This document shows positions 25,901 to 35,806 of a stretch of DNA of 64,000 bases, piece by piece. The stretch is taken from contig CANMZT010000016.1 in assembly GCA_947502405.1 (NCBI GenBank), forward strand, positions 1 to 64,000, read 5' to 3'. A model generated the notes under the pieces. The model had not been told where the DNA came from and searched no databases. It saw only the letters and a program-made list of their open reading frames with translations. Source of the stretch: an uncultured Algibacter sp. Lineage in GTDB: Bacteria; Bacteroidota; Bacteroidia; Flavobacteriales; Flavobacteriaceae. Every line of letters starts with the position of its first letter. Position 1 is the first letter of the stretch. Position numbers and translations under genes: made by a program.

Positions 25901-27051
25901 TTATTATTAATATAGAGTTTATTTGGGTCGTCCTCTCCAGTTGAAATTGAATTTGCTGATGGTATTTTTCCATTAGCAACAAATAAATCTGGCCATGTAT
26001 CATTATTTACATCTAAAAAAGCCGTTCCCCAACCTGTAGCAAGAAACTCACCTCCAGTACCGTCTTGTGCATAGGTGTTTTCAACATTTGCTGATGTACT
26101 ATCATCAGTAAATGTTTGGTCCCCATTATTTCTTAGAAGCACATTCCTACCTAGGTTTGTGAGATAGTAATCAAAATCATTATCCTTATCGATATCAGCA
26201 TATGCAATGCCCATAGCGAATATTCCAATGTCGGTTCTTGTCTGTTGAGATACATTACTATATAAACTTTGTGGGTAATTGTTAGCATATAATGCATTGG
26301 GTTCAATATAAGCCCCAAAATCATTTGCCAGATATATATCTTGATCGTGATCTAGATCAAAATCGGTTGGCATTACAGCCAAAGCACATCCTGTATTGTC
26401 TAATCCTAATATTTGAGCTTTTTCACTAAATGTTCCATCTCCATTATTCTCGTAAAAATAATTTTCAAAACAAGTATGACTAAATATTACATTTCCTTGA
26501 TCATCTTCCGAAACAGCTTCATCCTCAATATAATTAACCACATAAACATCTAAAAAACCATCTTTATTATAATCTAATACTGATGCTCCCATAGAAAAAC
26601 TAACCTCAGTAATACCTGCAACTAAACCTGACTCAGTAAAAGTACCATTCCCATTGTTTAAAAAAAGTAGATTTCTTTTTAAATTACTTCCATCATTACG
26701 CCCTCCCCAGGTAGTTATAAATAAATCTCTATAACCATCATTATTTACATCTGCGCTTACAACACCTGTTGTATAGAAATTATCTGTTATATCAAATCCA
26801 GCATTTGGAACAATTTCAAAAGTTCCATTAGCCATATTTTTATACAAGACATCTCTTGTTTTACCACCTACAATATATAAGTCTTCCCAACCATCATTAT
26901 CATAATCAAAAAACACACAACCACCACCCAAAGTTCCAATTTGATCATAGATATGATCTATTCCAGAAATAGCACTTACTTCTGCAAATGTTTGTGCATT
27001 TAGACCTAAGGAAGCTATTAGTAACAAACCTAATAATTGTATCGTTTTCAT
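22984..27051 (-). CDS. Secreted FG-GAP/ASPIC and vanadium-haloperoxidase-like fusion with T9SS tail
   Basis: From the ATG at 27051 the protein has 1355 residues; the frame extends 31 codons further but the signal peptide starts here (MKTIQLLGLLLIASLGLNAQ). Order: seven FG-GAP/VCBS calcium repeats (for example DVNNDGYRDLFITTWGG, DYDRDGDLDIVVVVQ), an ASPIC/UnbV domain (about 450-535), a cysteine motif GCTDPNSC ... DDGSC (about 542), a PKD-like segment, then a vanadium-haloperoxidase/PAP2-like domain (about 655-1240) with VSGHSTFSR and SRIWGGIHPPVDD. The first PAP2 motif reads ENWWPYQRP, with Glu where KX6RP expects Lys. A type A T9SS sorting domain closes it (YPNPIEDNLYLKNL ... GVYILKV). Secretion through the PorT machinery is expected. 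Haloperoxidase activity is not proven. Confidence 0.85.
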   Translation of the reverse strand: MKTIQLLGLLLIASLGLNAQTFAEVSAISGIDHIYDQIGTLGGGCVFFDYDNDGWEDLYIVGGKTRDVLYKNMANGTFEIVPNAGFDITDNFYTTGVVSADVNNDGYRDLFITTWGGRNDGSNLKRNLLFLNNGNGTFTESGLVAGITEVSFSMGASVLDYNKDGFLDVYVVNYIEDEAVSEDDQGNVIFSHTCFENYFYENNGDGTFSEKAQILGLDNTGCALAVMPTDFDLDHDQDIYLANDFGAYIEPNALYANNYPQSLYSNVSQQTRTDIGIFAMGIAYADIDKDNDFDYYLTNLGRNVLLRNNGDQTFTDDSTSANVENTYAQDGTGGEFLATGWGTAFLDVNNDTWPDLFVANGKIPSANSISTGEDDPNKLYINNNGITFTDISFESGISDSNRGRGMAYCDYDRDGDLDIVVVVQTHSADTNARTTLYQNQLNPGSTQGKNWVQFKLEGVSINKDAIGAKVKLTVNGEQLIQEIHGQGSHCSQHSLVVHFGLANNEVIDNVEIIWSDGYSQNFDDVTPNQRYRIKEGNNLSIAIPGCTDPNSCTYNPAATIDDGSCQYLPPNDILGNTDSGFYNTETYTYNVPADSQVSWTVEGGEIINGQGTNSIQVTWDFVEQGRVIALESSNSCSNSEAELIVNLHIDNLSEDISIARIWNEALLEAIRGDYARPTVHARNLFHASVALYDVWAIYESAKPYLIGNEVHGFASDLVEFEPTESIAASKEKAMSYAAYRLLVHRFEDSPSADTSLERFNLIMKQLGYDISNTSMDYQSGDAAALGNYVAQTIINYGFTDNSREITGYDNAFYQPVNPALDLNGSGNSSTGIVASSKWQPLAFNTFIDQSGNLIEGSTPEFLSPEWGAVHPFALSDSDKETFSENGNNYTLYHNPEAPPHLSGVSESSREQYKWNFELVSIWSSHLDPTDGVMWDISPKSIGNIDIDLFPNSYDNYPDFYNELEGGDISLGHTINPVTGKAYDTQMVPRADYARVLAEFWADGPDSETPPGHWFTILNYVTDHELFERKFNGQGDELSPLEWDIKAYFILGGALHDSAVAAWGIKGWHDYIRPISAIRYMCELGQSTDNSLPNYNPEGIELKVGYIEVVQDGDPLSGINDEHVGKIKLKAWRGHDFIDNTTTDVAGVGWILAENWWPYQRPSFVTPPFAGFVSGHSTFSRAAAEVMTLITGDEFFPGGMGEFVAKKDEFLVFEKGPSVDVILQWATYRDASDQTSLSRIWGGIHPPVDDIPGRLIGKQIGIDAYNFALPYFEKSNTSDDEFEIVLYPNPIEDNLYLKNLRGTSTIQLYSINGQLLFNSTISETSGSFDLKTLAQGVYILKVTSGSENVNEILIKR

Positions 27052-27401
27052 AATAGTTAGTTGCCTTAAAGTATTTATAGTTGCACTAGAATTGATGAGA
27101 ATATTCTTTTCCTTCCTCAATGCTTTTATAATATCACAAAACATTCATTTTTCATCATTGCCTTCTAGTTTATTTAAAAGGAATTTTTTATTTCTGTTTT
27201 AAAGATTCCTAAAAATAACATTTTGCTCTTACTTATAATCACTGGTGTGTGTTACATTCTTTTTGAGTCATTTCGAAAAAGCTAATTATAGGGCTAGTTA
27301 ATGTGAGACATAATGACTAACCAAAAAAAACAAAAAACCCGAAGATATCGAGTTTTAACGTCTTTTATTAGACTTTTGTAAACTTTATTAGTCTAAAGTA
27401 G
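27052..27401 (-). other. Intergenic region upstream of the fusion gene
   Basis: It contains the leader of the fusion gene and, at 27334-27356, the terminator of tRNA-Arg. Otherwise I see only AT-rich sequence with no open frame and no clear -7 element. Confidence 0.4.
27325..27356 (-). terminator. Rho-independent terminator after tRNA-Arg
   Basis: On the complement, arms AAAACTCGA and TCGGGTTTT (plus-strand 27348-27356 and 27334-27342, one G-T pair) enclose TATCT and are followed by a T-rich run. Confidence 0.65.
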
Positions 27402-27475
27402 TGACCCCGGAGGGATTCAAACCCCCAACCCTCAGAGCCGAAATCTGATGCGCTATTCAGTTGCGCCACGGGGCC
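27402..27475 (-). tRNA. tRNA-Arg (anticodon UCG)
   Basis: The complement folds as a cloverleaf: acceptor GGCCCCG/CGGGGTC, D stem GCGC/GCGC, anticodon stem TCAGA/TCTGA with loop TTTCGGC giving anticodon TCG (reads CGA/CGN), variable loop GGGTT, T arm GGGGG-TTTGAAT-CCCTC, discriminator A. CCA is not encoded. It is 33 bases downstream of yqeY and may be cotranscribed with it. Confidence 0.93.
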
Positions 27476-27508
27476 GTTAATTCCTACAAAAGCAGAAGCC
27501 TTATTTTT

Positions 27509-27958
27509 TTATGATAATTTTGATTTTACAATATTAGAAATAGTTTTTCCGTCAGCTTGTCCTGCAAGTTCTTTACTTACTATTCCCATTACCTTGCCCA
27601 TATCTTTCATGCCTTCGGCACCAATTTGGTCTATAGTAGCAACTACTACTTTTTCAATTTCCTCATCACTTAAAGCTTCTGGCAAAAATTGACTAATCAC
27701 TTCTGCTTCATCAATTTCAGGCAATGCTAAGTCTTTTCTACCTTGATCTAAATAAATTGCAGCACTATCTTTACGCTGTTTTACTAACTTTTGAAGTATT
27801 TTTAGTTCTTGCTCTTCAGTTAAATCTTCTTTAGCTCCACTTTCTGTTTGTGCTAATAAAATAGCTGATTTTACAGCACGCAATGCTGTTAAAGCTGTTT
27901 GATCCTTAGATTTCATAGCTTCCTTTAATGCCGACATTATATCTTGTTGTAAACTCAT
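27509..27958 (-). CDS. yqeY: GatB/YqeY-domain protein
   Basis: The 149-residue protein is a stand-alone YqeY/GatB tail domain: helical N-terminal half (IMSALKEAMKSKDQTALTAL, KLVKQRKDSAAIYLDQGR) and helix-bundle C-terminal half (AEVISQFLPEALSDEEIEKV, KDMGKVMGIVSKELAGQADG). The GatB tail binds tRNA in the amidotransferase; the role of the free form is not known. It sits between the end of the dcw operon (after the ftsZ terminator) and tRNA-Arg. Confidence 0.9.
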   Translation of the reverse strand: MSLQQDIMSALKEAMKSKDQTALTALRAVKSAILLAQTESGAKEDLTEEQELKILQKLVKQRKDSAAIYLDQGRKDLALPEIDEAEVISQFLPEALSDEEIEKVVVATIDQIGAEGMKDMGKVMGIVSKELAGQADGKTISNIVKSKLS

Positions 27959-28021
27959 AACTCATTGTTTTGAAGGAATTGCGAAGATAAAAAATAGATT
28001 CCTCCTTAAACAGAAAACGGT

Positions 28022-28060
28022 AGAAAAAAACCCGAAAAATTGAGGGAATTTTTCGGGTTA
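28022..28060 (-). terminator. Rho-independent terminator of the dcw operon (after ftsZ)
   Basis: A perfect 13-bp stem, AACCCGAAAAATT (28029-28041) with AATTTTTCGGGTT (28047-28059), five-base loop, and on the complement a run of seven T. It lies 32 bases after the ftsZ stop. Confidence 0.85.
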
Positions 28061-28091
28061 ATAAATAGCACACTAAGTTAAATTCGGAAAA

Positions 28092-30074
28092 TTAGTCTAC
28101 ATTATCATGTAAAAACGAATTATTATTTCTTAACTGTATATCATCATTATCATCTAGCCCTATACTTGTTCTAGACAAATCATTACTTTCAGAAGAGTGC
28201 TTAGTTTCATCCAAGTCAACTCCTTGTCGCTTATAAGCTGGCACCTTTTCTATATCATCAATTTTAGCATTATTGAATTTATAGTTAAAGTCTTTCATCT
28301 TACGTCTGCGTTCTTCAGCTCGCTCTTTCAATAATTCAGAAATCGGGCTATTCATAGGATCAATTTCCTCAACCTCATCATCAACCGCGAGTTCGTTTAC
28401 TATCTTCTTTTCAAAAACAACTTCTTCATCAACTTCTTCCAATACCTCTTTAGACTTTTGCTGTGTTTGATTTATAGCAGATTCAACTTCAATATAATCA
28501 TCTAATGCATAACGAATATCTCCTTCTTCATTAGTTTCGTTGACCGTAATTAACTCAACATAATCATTTACTGCAATATCTTTTACTTCATCTGTTAAAT
28601 CATGAGAGATTATATCGTCCTTTGGCTCTTCAACTTCATCACTTGTAGAAGATAATGGTAAATCAAAAGTCAATGTAATTTGCTGCTCTTCTTCAACATT
28701 ATCAGATATCACTTCAATATCCTGAACATCTTCAAGATCAGTTGCCATTCTTGTAACAGGCTTAATGATAAAATCTTCATCCTCTTCAATAATATTAATA
28801 TTTGCGCTTACTTCATCATAAACTACATCTATATTCTTGATAATTTCCGAGGTAGGAATCAAGTCAATATTTTCAGGAATATTTTGTATTTCTTCCTTTT
28901 TCACAAAAGAAACTTCCTCTTCTTCTATATCTAAAGTATGACGCACCACTGGCGTTTCTTTCTTTTCTTCAAGTTCAATGATTGGTTCAATAATTACTGG
29001 TTCTTTTTCTTTAGAATCTAATTCTTGTTCTTCTCCTAAAGCATGAACTACTTTTTTTGTTTCAGTATTAGAGATTTCGTCTTGCTGTTCAATATCGAAA
29101 CCAGTTGCTATTATAGTAACAGCAATGGATTCTTCTAAAGCTTCATCTTCACCAACACCCATGATAATATTGGCTCCATGACCTGCTTCATTTTGAATAT
29201 GATCATTGATTTCTCCGATTTCATCAATTGTGATTTCTTGAGACCCAGAAACTATGAGTAATAATACGTTTTTAGCTCCTGTAATCTTATTATCATTTAA
29301 TAATGGAGAGTCAAGTGCCTTACGAATGGCATCTTGAGCACGATTCTGACCTGATGCTAATGCTGACCCCATAATAGCTGTACCACTATTACTTAAAACG
29401 GTTTTAGCATCTCGTAAATCAATATTTTGTGTATAGTGATGTGTAATAACTTCTGCTATTCCACGAGCAGCTGTGGATAATACCTCGTCTGCTTTTGAAA
29501 ATCCAGCTTTAAAACCAAGATTCCCATATACTTCACGAAGTTTGTTATTGTTTATTACAATTAACGAATCAACTACATCTCTTAGTTTTTCAATACCTTT
29601 TTGAGATTGCTCGATACGCATTCTTCCTTCAAATTGAAACGGCATAGTCACGATACCTACTGTTAGAATATCTAAATCCTTCGCCATTTTCGCAATTATA
29701 GGAGCAGCTCCAGTACCTGTTCCACCACCCATTCCAGCTGTAATAAATACCATTTTAGTATTGGTATCTAACATCTGAGAAATATCGTCAAAACTTTCCA
29801 CCGCAGATTGCTCTCCGATATCTGGATTTGCTCCAGCACCTAATCCTTCAGTTAAGTTAACACCTAATTGGATTTTATTTGGAACACCACTGTTTTGTAG
29901 GGCTTGGGCATCTGTATTACAAACGTAAAAATCTACGCCTTTTATGCCTTGTTGAAACATGTGATTAATGGCATTACTACCACCGCCACCAACACCAATG
30001 ACTTTAATAACATTTGACTGATTTTTAGGTAAATCAAATGAAATGCTTGTTTCGAATTCTTTCTTGCTGCTCAT
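28092..30074 (-). CDS. ftsZ: Cell-division GTPase FtsZ with long acidic tail
   Basis: FtsZ polymerises with GTP to form the division ring. The tubulin-like core occupies about residues 1-330: [20 protein letters not shown], the GTP loop [10 protein letters not shown], and the T7 loop region ([11 protein letters not shown]). At 660 residues it is far longer than the usual 380-400. The extra length is an acidic, Glu/Asp/Ile/Val-rich linker (about 335-600). The FtsA-binding peptide of other FtsZ proteins seems to be KVPAYKRQ at about 610-617, followed by an unusual 40-residue polar tail to the end. It is the last gene of the dcw operon. Confidence 0.96.
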   Translation of the reverse strand: MSSKKEFETSISFDLPKNQSNVIKVIGVGGGGSNAINHMFQQGIKGVDFYVCNTDAQALQNSGVPNKIQLGVNLTEGLGAGANPDIGEQSAVESFDDISQMLDTNTKMVFITAGMGGGTGTGAAPIIAKMAKDLDILTVGIVTMPFQFEGRMRIEQSQKGIEKLRDVVDSLIVINNNKLREVYGNLGFKAGFSKADEVLSTAARGIAEVITHHYTQNIDLRDAKTVLSNSGTAIMGSALASGQNRAQDAIRKALDSPLLNDNKITGAKNVLLLIVSGSQEITIDEIGEINDHIQNEAGHGANIIMGVGEDEALEESIAVTIIATGFDIEQQDEISNTETKKVVHALGEEQELDSKEKEPVIIEPIIELEEKKETPVVRHTLDIEEEEVSFVKKEEIQNIPENIDLIPTSEIIKNIDVVYDEVSANINIIEEDEDFIIKPVTRMATDLEDVQDIEVISDNVEEEQQITLTFDLPLSSTSDEVEEPKDDIISHDLTDEVKDIAVNDYVELITVNETNEEGDIRYALDDYIEVESAINQTQQKSKEVLEEVDEEVVFEKKIVNELAVDDEVEEIDPMNSPISELLKERAEERRRKMKDFNYKFNNAKIDDIEKVPAYKRQGVDLDETKHSSESNDLSRTSIGLDDNDDIQLRNNNSFLHDNVD

Positions 30075-30129
30075 AAAATTCTATTTTTCTGGGGTTTTGT
30101 ACTTTATATTTTTAATTCAATGGATTTAA

Positions 30130-31440
30130 TTACTCTGCGTTATCTAAAAAATCTTTAACGCGTTCTGTTAACTTATCAAGAAATGAGCGTCTTTCCTTGA
30201 TAGGTTTCTCTTTAACTTCTTCTTCAATTAGCGGTGTTTCTTCTTCTTCAACTTGCTCTTGCAGTTCAATCTTTTTTCTTTCCTGCCTTTTTAAACCATC
30301 TAAAACCAAACCAACTGCTGTAGCAAATAGAGGACTCGTGATATTATCATCACTATCACCAGCAAGGTGCTCATTAGGATAACCAATTCTGGTATCCATT
30401 CCTGTAATATATTCTACTAACTGTTTTAAGTGTTTAAGTTGGCTTCCTCCTCCTGTTAAAACTATACCTGCAATTAGTTTTTTCTTTTGCTCTTCATGCC
30501 CATAATTTTTAATCTCAACATAAACCTGTTCTACAATCTCAACAACACGAGCATGGATAATCTTAGACAGGTTTTTTAGTGTAATTTCTTTAGGCTCTCT
30601 ACCTCTCAAACCAGGAATAGAAACAATCTCGTTATCTTTATTTTCTCCAGGCCATGCAGAACCAAATTTTATTTTTAATAATTCTGCTTGCTTTTCAATA
30701 ATGGAGCAACCTTCTTTTATATCTTCAGTAATCACGTTTCCTCCAAAAGGAATAACAGCTGTATGACGGATAATACCATCTCTAAAAATTGCTAAATCAG
30801 TCGTTCCACCTCCTATATCAATTAAAGCTACTCCAGCTTCTTTCTCTTCTTGACTTAATACTGCATTTGCTGATGCTAAAGGTTCTAGTGTAATACCTTC
30901 AAGATTTAACCCAGAACTTTGAACACAACGCCCAATATTTCTGATAGAAGACACTTGACCAACTACAACATGAAAATTAGCCTCTAAACGACCTCCATAC
31001 ATGCCTATAGGTTCTTTTATTTCTGCTTGACCGTCAACTTTATACTCTTGAGGCAATACATGAATAATCTCTTCTCCTGGAAGCATTACTAACTTATGAA
31101 CTTGATTGATTAGCCTATCAATATCATCATCATCAATAACTGTTTCGGAATTTGAGCGGGTTATATAATCACTATGTTGCAAACTACGGATATGCTGTCC
31201 TGCTATACCAACAGTAACCTCATTAATTTTCATTTCTGCTTCAGCTTCTGCTTCTTGAACCGCTTGCTGAATAGACTGAATAGTTTGCGTAATATTATTT
31301 ACCACACCACGATGAACACCTAAACTTTTAGATTTACCAATACCTAAAATTTCAACCTTGCCGTACTCATTTTTACGACCAATCATGGCTACTATCTTTG
31401 TAGTTCCAATGTCTAACCCTACTGATAAATTATGCTCCAT
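30130..31440 (-). CDS. ftsA: Cell-division protein FtsA
   Basis: FtsA is the actin-like ATPase that tethers FtsZ to the membrane. It has 436 residues with phosphate 1 motif VGLDIGTTKIVAMIG, SHS2 insertion 1C (about 85-165), phosphate 2 ALIDIGGGTTDLAIF and adenosine motif AGIVLTGGGSQLK. The C-terminus has a Glu/Lys-rich linker and an amphipathic helix (RSFLDKLTERVKDFLDNAE) fitting a membrane-targeting sequence. It begins three bases from the ftsQ stop and is 55 bases before ftsZ. Confidence 0.96.
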   Translation of the reverse strand: MEHNLSVGLDIGTTKIVAMIGRKNEYGKVEILGIGKSKSLGVHRGVVNNITQTIQSIQQAVQEAEAEAEMKINEVTVGIAGQHIRSLQHSDYITRSNSETVIDDDDIDRLINQVHKLVMLPGEEIIHVLPQEYKVDGQAEIKEPIGMYGGRLEANFHVVVGQVSSIRNIGRCVQSSGLNLEGITLEPLASANAVLSQEEKEAGVALIDIGGGTTDLAIFRDGIIRHTAVIPFGGNVITEDIKEGCSIIEKQAELLKIKFGSAWPGENKDNEIVSIPGLRGREPKEITLKNLSKIIHARVVEIVEQVYVEIKNYGHEEQKKKLIAGIVLTGGGSQLKHLKQLVEYITGMDTRIGYPNEHLAGDSDDNITSPLFATAVGLVLDGLKRQERKKIELQEQVEEEETPLIEEEVKEKPIKERRSFLDKLTERVKDFLDNAE

Positions 31441-31443
31441 AGT

Positions 31444-32175
31444 TTATATTTTGGTACATATTACTTGGTTCTCAAACTGCAAATTCACTTTACTATAGTT
31501 ATTCAGTGTCTTATCCTTTTGATTTTTTTTATAAAATGCTTTTAGATTATTTATTTTTTTATCCAAAAACATATCATCACCTAGTTGCACTAAAAAATTA
31601 CACTTTCTAAGCCTTAAATAAAGGCTTTTATTAATATCCTGATGAATCTCAAAAACATGCTTTTTCAAAAACTCATCAGTTTTAATTTTACGTGCTACTT
31701 TGTAAACGTTTTTTAAATTATTTTTTTCAACATAACCAGTAACCAGTGGCACTCTAGCGGAATAATTTTTTGACAAAGGCATAAATGAACCATCATCATC
31801 AATGTAATAAGACGCATTAGTACTTACTCTTGCAATAGGTGTTTTCTGTTCAATATCAGCGCTAAGCGTACCATTTACAGCAACATACACTTCTGCAGTT
31901 TTTATCATGGGATTAGATTTGAGGGCATTTTCTAATTCATTCAAATCTAAAGTTTCTTTAGGCACGTTTTTAAAGCTACCATAATTTTGTATTAACAATT
32001 TACTAACAGTCTCATTGGTAATAAAAAGGTTGTTTTCTCCAATAAATTTGATATTAGGTTGTGATAAATTTCTACTAGCATTTCTATGGGATGAAAATGC
32101 AAATAAAAACACCACCAATACTAATAAAACAGGCAACTTTATGTAACTCCAATTAACTCGCAATACTAAACTCAT
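31444..32175 (-). CDS. ftsQ: Cell-division protein FtsQ/DivIB
   Basis: FtsQ is a bitopic divisome protein. The 243-residue product has a short cytoplasmic start, one membrane helix (LPVLLVLVVFLFAFSS, about 14-29), then a POTRA domain (IKFIGENNLFITNETVSKLL ... NPMIKTAEVYVAVNGTLSADI) and the beta domain (RVSTNASYYIDDDGSFMPLS). Sequence conservation is low, as normal; the call rests on layout and position between murC and ftsA. Its start overlaps murC by 23 bases. Confidence 0.9.
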   Translation of the reverse strand: MSLVLRVNWSYIKLPVLLVLVVFLFAFSSHRNASRNLSQPNIKFIGENNLFITNETVSKLLIQNYGSFKNVPKETLDLNELENALKSNPMIKTAEVYVAVNGTLSADIEQKTPIARVSTNASYYIDDDGSFMPLSKNYSARVPLVTGYVEKNNLKNVYKVARKIKTDEFLKKHVFEIHQDINKSLYLRLRKCNFLVQLGDDMFLDKKINNLKAFYKKNQKDKTLNNYSKVNLQFENQVICTKI

Positions 32176-33505
32176 TTTTTATATGTTTTACTTCTTCACC
32201 AATATCACCTGCACCTATAGTCAATATGACTTTAGCACTGCTTTGACGAATTTTATTTATTATCTCGTTTTTTCTAACCAACTGCTTATTTTTATTATCT
32301 ATTTTATTCAGTAACCACGATGATGTTACACCTTCAATAGGCAACTCTCTAGCTGGATAAATATCTAATAAAATCAATTCATCAAACTGAGATAAGCTTT
32401 TCGCAAAAGCATCAGCAAAATCTTTAGTTCTACTATATAAATGCGGCTGAAAAATAGCAAGTACTTCTTTACTAGGGTACATTTCTCTTACCGCCTGATA
32501 AACAGCATTTATTTCTTCTGGATGATGTGCATAATCATCAATAAAAACAAATTCTTCTGTTTTAATATGATAAGTAAATCGTCTTTTAACGCCTTTATAA
32601 GATGCTAAAGCTTTGGCGAGCTGTTGGTGCGGGCAACCAAATTCCACAGCCATCGCCAAGGCTATTAATGCATTCGACAAATTATGTCTACCTGGTAGGT
32701 TAAATTGTATATTTTTAAGTACAGTTTTTGGCATTTTCACATCAAAAACATAAGTCCCACTTTCTACTTTTATATTTTGGATGGTATAATCTGAATCATC
32801 TTCTATACCATAAGTAATCCCTTTTAAGGGTAATCCGCTTTTAACAAATAATTTTCCATTAGGTTTTATCCTTTTTGAAAAATCTTCAAAAGTTTTTTTC
32901 AATTCTGAAGCATCTCCATATATATCTAAATGATCTGCATCCATTGAGGTTATGCAAGCTAGATCTGGTGAAAGTGTTAAAAATGAACGATCAAACTCAT
33001 CGGCTTCAACTACAGAAACTTCAGTTCCGTTAAGAATCAAATTCGAATTATAATTTTCGCTAATACCACCTAAAAAAGCTGTCATAGGCACATTACAAAC
33101 CCTCATAATATGCCCTAAAATACTTGTTGTAGTGGTCTTTCCATGAGTCCCAGCCACAGCTAAACAAAATGTATGTTCAGTAATTAAACCTAAAACCTCA
33201 GAACGTTTTAAAATATTAAAACCGTTCTCTTTAAAATAACTTAACTCTTTATGATTTTTTGGTATAGCAGGTGTGTAAACCACTAATGTGTTTTCAGGGT
33301 TCTTAAAACCTAAATTTATATTCTCAATAGCATCATTAAAATGAACGTCAACACCTAAATCTATCAAACTATCCGTTATTTCAGTTTGCGCCTTGTCATA
33401 GCCAGCAACTTGCTTTTTATTAGCATAAAAATATCGTGCTAAGGCACTCATACCTATACCACCAATGCCAATAAAATAGATATTATTTACTCCTTTTAAA
33501 TTCAT
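32153..33505 (-). CDS. murC: UDP-N-acetylmuramate--L-alanine ligase
   Basis: MurC adds L-alanine to UDP-MurNAc with ATP. The 450-residue ligase has the N-terminal Rossmann part ([17 protein letters not shown]), the ATP loop [24 protein letters not shown], and the C-terminal domain with [12 protein letters not shown] and FQPHLYSRT, both diagnostic for MurC. It overlaps murG by four bases and ftsQ by 23. Confidence 0.96.
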   Translation of the reverse strand: MNLKGVNNIYFIGIGGIGMSALARYFYANKKQVAGYDKAQTEITDSLIDLGVDVHFNDAIENINLGFKNPENTLVVYTPAIPKNHKELSYFKENGFNILKRSEVLGLITEHTFCLAVAGTHGKTTTTSILGHIMRVCNVPMTAFLGGISENYNSNLILNGTEVSVVEADEFDRSFLTLSPDLACITSMDADHLDIYGDASELKKTFEDFSKRIKPNGKLFVKSGLPLKGITYGIEDDSDYTIQNIKVESGTYVFDVKMPKTVLKNIQFNLPGRHNLSNALIALAMAVEFGCPHQQLAKALASYKGVKRRFTYHIKTEEFVFIDDYAHHPEEINAVYQAVREMYPSKEVLAIFQPHLYSRTKDFADAFAKSLSQFDELILLDIYPARELPIEGVTSSWLLNKIDNKNKQLVRKNEIINKIRQSSAKVILTIGAGDIGEEVKHIKNEFSIAS

Positions 33506-34602
33506 TTACTATTATTCAAAAGTTTTTCAACCTCATCTGCTATATCTTTTGTTGCATTTACTAATGCTAATTTTTTAATATTCTCGCCTAATTGTTTTTG
33601 CTTTTCTGTTGAAGCCACTAGCTGAGAAAATTTATTTTCAAAATCTGCCTCTAAATCTTCCTCTTTAATCATCAAAGCTGCATCTTCGTTTACAATAGAC
33701 ATGGCATTTTTAGTTTGATGGTCTTCAGCAACATTTGGAGATGGTATAAATATTACTGGCTTCCCAACAATACATAATTCTGAAACAGAACCTGCTCCCG
33801 CTCTAGAAATAACAATATCTGCTGCAGCATAAGCTAAATCCATATTGTTTAGAAACTCATAAACTTGAACATCTTTAGTATTCTTGTATATCTTGTATTG
33901 TTGATAATACAACTTACCGCATTGCCAGATAATTTGAATATTCTGGGTATCAAAAAAATCTAATTCTTTTTCTATTAGCTCATTGATTCTTTTAGAACCT
34001 AAACTACCGCCTATAATAAGTAAAGTAAATTTTCCGTGTTTTAAATCGAAAAAATCTTTTGCCTTAACAGCTTTTGTTTCAATATCTAACAAACCTTGTC
34101 GTACAGGATTACCAGTTTTAATAATTTTATCTTCTGGAAAAAATCGTTCTAAACCGTCATAAGCAACACATATTTTTTTTGCTTTTTTAGATAATAGTTT
34201 ATTTGTAATTCCAGGATAAGAATTCTGTTCTTGAATCAATGTTGGAATATTATTTGAAGCAGCTACTTTCAATAGTGGACCACTCGCAAAACCACCTGTA
34301 CCTATAGCCACATCGGGCTTAAAAGATTTTATAATTTTACGAGCTTTCCAAAGACTACTAATCACTTTAAAAGGAAAACTTAAATTTTTTAAAGTCAGCT
34401 TACGCTGAATACCTGAAATCCATAAACCCCTGATATCATATCCAGCTTGAGGAACTTTCTCCATTTCCATTCTATCCTTAGCACCAACAAATAAAAAATC
34501 AGCATCAGGATAACGAGATTTCAACTCGTTTGCAATGGCAATTGCTGGATAAATATGACCTCCTGTTCCACCTCCAGATAATATGATTTTATAATTACTC
34601 AT
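33502..34602 (-). CDS. murG: Lipid II synthase MurG (GlcNAc transferase)
   Basis: MurG transfers GlcNAc to lipid I on the inner face of the membrane. It is 366 residues, GT-B fold: N-terminal [18 protein letters not shown], the Leloir motif region [15 protein letters not shown] (about 175), and the donor site [20 protein letters not shown] ... EDHQTKNA. Spacing to ftsW is zero bases, consistent with translational coupling. Confidence 0.96.
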   Translation of the reverse strand: MSNYKIILSGGGTGGHIYPAIAIANELKSRYPDADFLFVGAKDRMEMEKVPQAGYDIRGLWISGIQRKLTLKNLSFPFKVISSLWKARKIIKSFKPDVAIGTGGFASGPLLKVAASNNIPTLIQEQNSYPGITNKLLSKKAKKICVAYDGLERFFPEDKIIKTGNPVRQGLLDIETKAVKAKDFFDLKHGKFTLLIIGGSLGSKRINELIEKELDFFDTQNIQIIWQCGKLYYQQYKIYKNTKDVQVYEFLNNMDLAYAAADIVISRAGAGSVSELCIVGKPVIFIPSPNVAEDHQTKNAMSIVNEDAALMIKEEDLEADFENKFSQLVASTEKQKQLGENIKKLALVNATKDIADEVEKLLNNSK

Positions 34603-35796
34603 TTAAATTGTTTCGCTAAGAATTTCCAGCGGGTTTTCTTCGTTTATTTCTTTCTCTTTTATTTCTTCTCGTTTCGCACTAACACTAAGTATAATTCCTA
34701 TAGCCAAACAAGTCATCCAGATGGATGTTCCTCCACTACTTATTAGAGGTAATGTTTGACCCGTAACTGGAAATAATTCCACAGCTACAGCCATATTAAT
34801 TAAGGCTTGAAAAACAATTGGGAGTCCAACGCCTAATACCAACAACTTTCCAAATATGGTATCAGACTTTTGAGCTACTATAACAACACGGAATAGTAAC
34901 CATAAGTATAAAATCATAATTACAAAACCACCTACTAATCCGTACTCTTCAATAATAATTGCAAAAATGAAATCTGATGACGATTGTGGTAAGAAATTCT
35001 TTTGCATACTTTTTCCTGGACCTACTCCTTGTATTCCGCCTGTTGCAATGGCAATTTTTGCTTTTTCTATTTGATAATCTGCTTCTGTATCTTCTGGATT
35101 TGCAAAGCTTTCAATCCTCCCCATCCAAGTATCAATTCTATTTGGCATAGCATCAGGAAAAGCCTTAGCTACTAAAATAAATAAGGTTAACACTAAAATC
35201 CCTGAGCCAATAATTACAGCTAGATAACGTAAAGGATAGCCTCCTAGAAACACGAGCATAACTACCATTAAAAACATGATTGCCGCAGTAGAGAAATTTG
35301 CTGGAAGTATAAGAATTAAGACTAAAAATACAGGAATCCAAAGCGGTAAAATAGAGGCTTTAAACGTTATAATTTCATCTTTAATCTTAGACATATATCT
35401 TGCCACATAAACCATAAGCACAACTGCAGCTAGTGTTGATGTTTGAAAAGACATCCCAACAAACGGAATTTGAATCCATCGGCTAGCATTAGCACCATCA
35501 ATAGTTTTCCCTTGAAGTATTGTTAAACCTAACAAAGCCAATACAACAGGAATCATTATCAAAGATAAACCTTTAAAATACCTGTAAGGAATTTTATGTA
35601 CCCCATACATAATAGCAAAACCTAGCACTAAATGCACAAAATGCTTAACAAAAAAAGTAAATGTACTACCACCCGCGCCTTTATACGCCAAATTACTAGC
35701 AGCACTATAAACAGGCAAAAACGATAGTATAGCTAATAGAGCTGCTATTGCCCATATTAACCGATCTCCTTTTATATTTTTAAATACCGCCTGCAC
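34603..35796 (-). CDS. ftsW: Peptidoglycan glycosyltransferase FtsW
   Basis: FtsW is the SEDS-family polymerase of septal peptidoglycan. The 397-residue protein has about ten helices. Family motifs are ANASRWIQIPFVGMSFQTST (SEDS W-I-x-I-P-F region), GGIQGVGPGKSMQKNFLPQS, SSSDFIFAIIIEEYGLVGG and the C-terminal TGQTLPLISSGGTS. It works with the FtsI penicillin-binding protein encoded in the same operon. The C-terminus is a short charged tail. Confidence 0.95.
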   Translation of the reverse strand: MQAVFKNIKGDRLIWAIAALLAILSFLPVYSAASNLAYKGAGGSTFTFFVKHFVHLVLGFAIMYGVHKIPYRYFKGLSLIMIPVVLALLGLTILQGKTIDGANASRWIQIPFVGMSFQTSTLAAVVLMVYVARYMSKIKDEIITFKASILPLWIPVFLVLILILPANFSTAAIMFLMVVMLVFLGGYPLRYLAVIIGSGILVLTLFILVAKAFPDAMPNRIDTWMGRIESFANPEDTEADYQIEKAKIAIATGGIQGVGPGKSMQKNFLPQSSSDFIFAIIIEEYGLVGGFVIMILYLWLLFRVVIVAQKSDTIFGKLLVLGVGLPIVFQALINMAVAVELFPVTGQTLPLISSGGTSIWMTCLAIGIILSVSAKREEIKEKEINEENPLEILSETI

Positions 35797-35806
35797 TTAT
35801 ATTATT

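Noticed and set aside
27145-27330. Additional tRNA or small gene upstream of the fusion gene
   Set aside because: No cloverleaf or open frame of quality was found.
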